This document shows, piece after piece, positions 63,225 to 64,000 of a stretch of 64,000 nt of DNA (the stretch's first letter is position 1; each line of letters starts with the position of its first letter). The DNA comes from Nitratireductor kimnyeongensis (GTDB lineage Bacteria; Pseudomonadota; Alphaproteobacteria; Rhizobiales; Rhizobiaceae), in the NCBI RefSeq assembly GCF_019891395.1, contig NZ_CP078143.1, forward strand, positions 2,803,001-2,867,000, read 5' to 3'. The notes under the pieces are model-generated. The model searched no databases, had not been told where the DNA came from, and saw only the letters and a program-made list of their open reading frames with translations. The translations under genes and the position numbers were made by a program.

Positions 63225-64000
63225 TCAATCGCCGTTGAAAACGTCAGTCGATGTAAGGGTTTGCGCCAGGCTGTCAGGAGCAGTCGGCATCCCCGCAAGT
63301 ATCGACTGCGCTGCTTTGAGACCTGCCGTGATGCGCTGCAATATCGGCTCGGGCCCCAGTGTGTCGAGCGGAATGCCCCACTGCCCCTTGCCAGGAGTGC
63401 GCTGTGGCCACACTTTCAGTTCGAAATACCGTGCCGCCTTCCGGTCCACGTCTCCCCAGTACTGGACGACCGTTGCATCGGGCGCATTTTTGGCAATCCA
63501 GCCGAGATCCTGAATCCTGAGGCGCGGTTCTTCGTGGGGGCGCTTGGCGAGAAGGATGGCGCGCCAATCATGCTCGAAAATTTGATTGGCGTGCGCGACA
63601 ACAGCCACCTGTGCACCGGCTCGCCTTAGGCCCTGTTCCAGCGTGTCGGAGAGAGGGGTGTCGCAAATCAGCGCGATATCCGCCCCTTCCACCGGAATTT
63701 CTGCATCTTTGAGCAATGCGAGGCAAAGTGCGGAATGATGTTCACGGGCACCGACCAGAGGGTGCGATTCATTCACCGCCGAAATCGGTATATCGTGTTC
63801 AAGGCAGGCTTCGATGTCGACCTCGCCAGACAGCGTCATCCATGGTTCATGCATCAGCGCCACGACCGAATGGTCTGGCAGGCGTTCGATGAGCGAGCGT
63901 GTGATCGGACGAATGGACGGTCCATTGAGAAGAATGTTGGTCGCGCGGCATGTTTCGTGATCGATTCGTTCGTCAATCGAAAGATTTTCCAGGAGACCGG
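63225..64000 (-). CDS. Unknown protein, 5'-truncated by the window edge
   Basis: The frame stays open from its stop at 63225 to the window end, so the N terminus is missing. About 258 residues are visible. They include an N-proximal ETCRATNILLNGPSIRPITRSLIERL, a middle DIALICDTPLSDTLEQGLRRAGAQVAVVAHA of Rossmann-like look, and a C-terminal part with DRKAARYFELKVWPQ. I recognise no family. A GTG at 63863 could be mistaken for the start, but coding continues upstream. It precedes panB by 117 bases on the same strand and may be in its operon. Confidence 0.7.
   Translation of the reverse strand, partial: GLLENLSIDERIDHETCRATNILLNGPSIRPITRSLIERLPDHSVVALMHEPWMTLSGEVDIEACLEHDIPISAVNESHPLVGAREHHSALCLALLKDAEIPVEGADIALICDTPLSDTLEQGLRRAGAQVAVVAHANQIFEHDWRAILLAKRPHEEPRLRIQDLGWIAKNAPDATVVQYWGDVDRKAARYFELKVWPQRTPGKGQWGIPLDTLGPEPILQRITAGLKAAQSILAGMPTAPDSLAQTLTSTDVFNGD

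Overview
The window reads as one contiguous piece of a GC-rich alphaproteobacterial chromosome, most likely Rhizobiales and close to the Phyllobacteriaceae (Mesorhizobium/Nitratireductor/Chelativorans-like). This is inferred from protein style, from the guaB - rRNA methylase - thioesterase - nucleosidase - guaA order, and from the many uptake operons. I see no rRNA, tRNA, CRISPR array, insertion sequence, integrase or phage gene.

Layout. 1-8174: housekeeping genes, with the 3' end of guaB, an aquaporin, a MAPEG membrane protein, the divergent oxyR/katA peroxide pair, an RsmB-type rRNA methylase, a PaaI-type thioesterase, an MTA/SAH nucleosidase and guaA. 8371-19196: an island of exported proteins of unknown function. 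It holds a membrane HTH/YARHG protein, two paralogous secreted proteins flanking a 1739-residue multidomain periplasmic protein, a PDZ-like secreted protein and a small cytosolic protein. 19304-23798: phosphonate transporter phnCDE, divergent from phnM and a PhnF-like GntR regulator, without the C-P lyase core.

24195-46773: a large catabolic region for an aromatic or related carboxylic acid. It encodes two ThDP-dependent decarboxylase-like enzymes, a beta-hydroxyacid dehydrogenase, three Bug/TctC binding proteins, a fused TctA-TctB permease, an AbrB-type membrane protein, a dihydroxyphthalate-decarboxylase-like protein, an FAD aromatic monooxygenase, two class II aldolase-like proteins, an aldehyde dehydrogenase and an ACMSD-like amidohydrolase. 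It ends in the protocatechuate branch pcaC-pcaH-pcaG-pcaB. An IclR regulator sits in the middle. I find six copies of a 19-bp palindrome (consensus AATCYCATWWTATRGGATT) in front of five transcription units of this region. In four of them it lies one or two helical faces upstream of a TTGAC -35 box, which suggests an IclR-activated regulon.

46832-50323: an amidase, AtzG-like and MFS operon divergent from a TetR gene, with two palindromes between them. 50538-57142: a GntR regulator, ADP-ribosylglycohydrolase, PfkB sugar kinase and complete polyamine-type ABC transporter in one operon, which looks like uptake and dismantling of a ribosylated compound. 57225-60879: an ArsC/YffB-like protein, a phospholipase D family protein, an HdeD-like membrane protein and an AI-2E/PerM family protein. 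60971-64000: a small secreted protein, panC and panB, and a 5'-truncated unknown gene running off the window.

The parts most likely to be new are the IclR palindrome regulon with its unassigned substrate, and the secreted-protein island. Starts were chosen from Shine-Dalgarno position, signal peptides and overlaps; doubtful ones are flagged.
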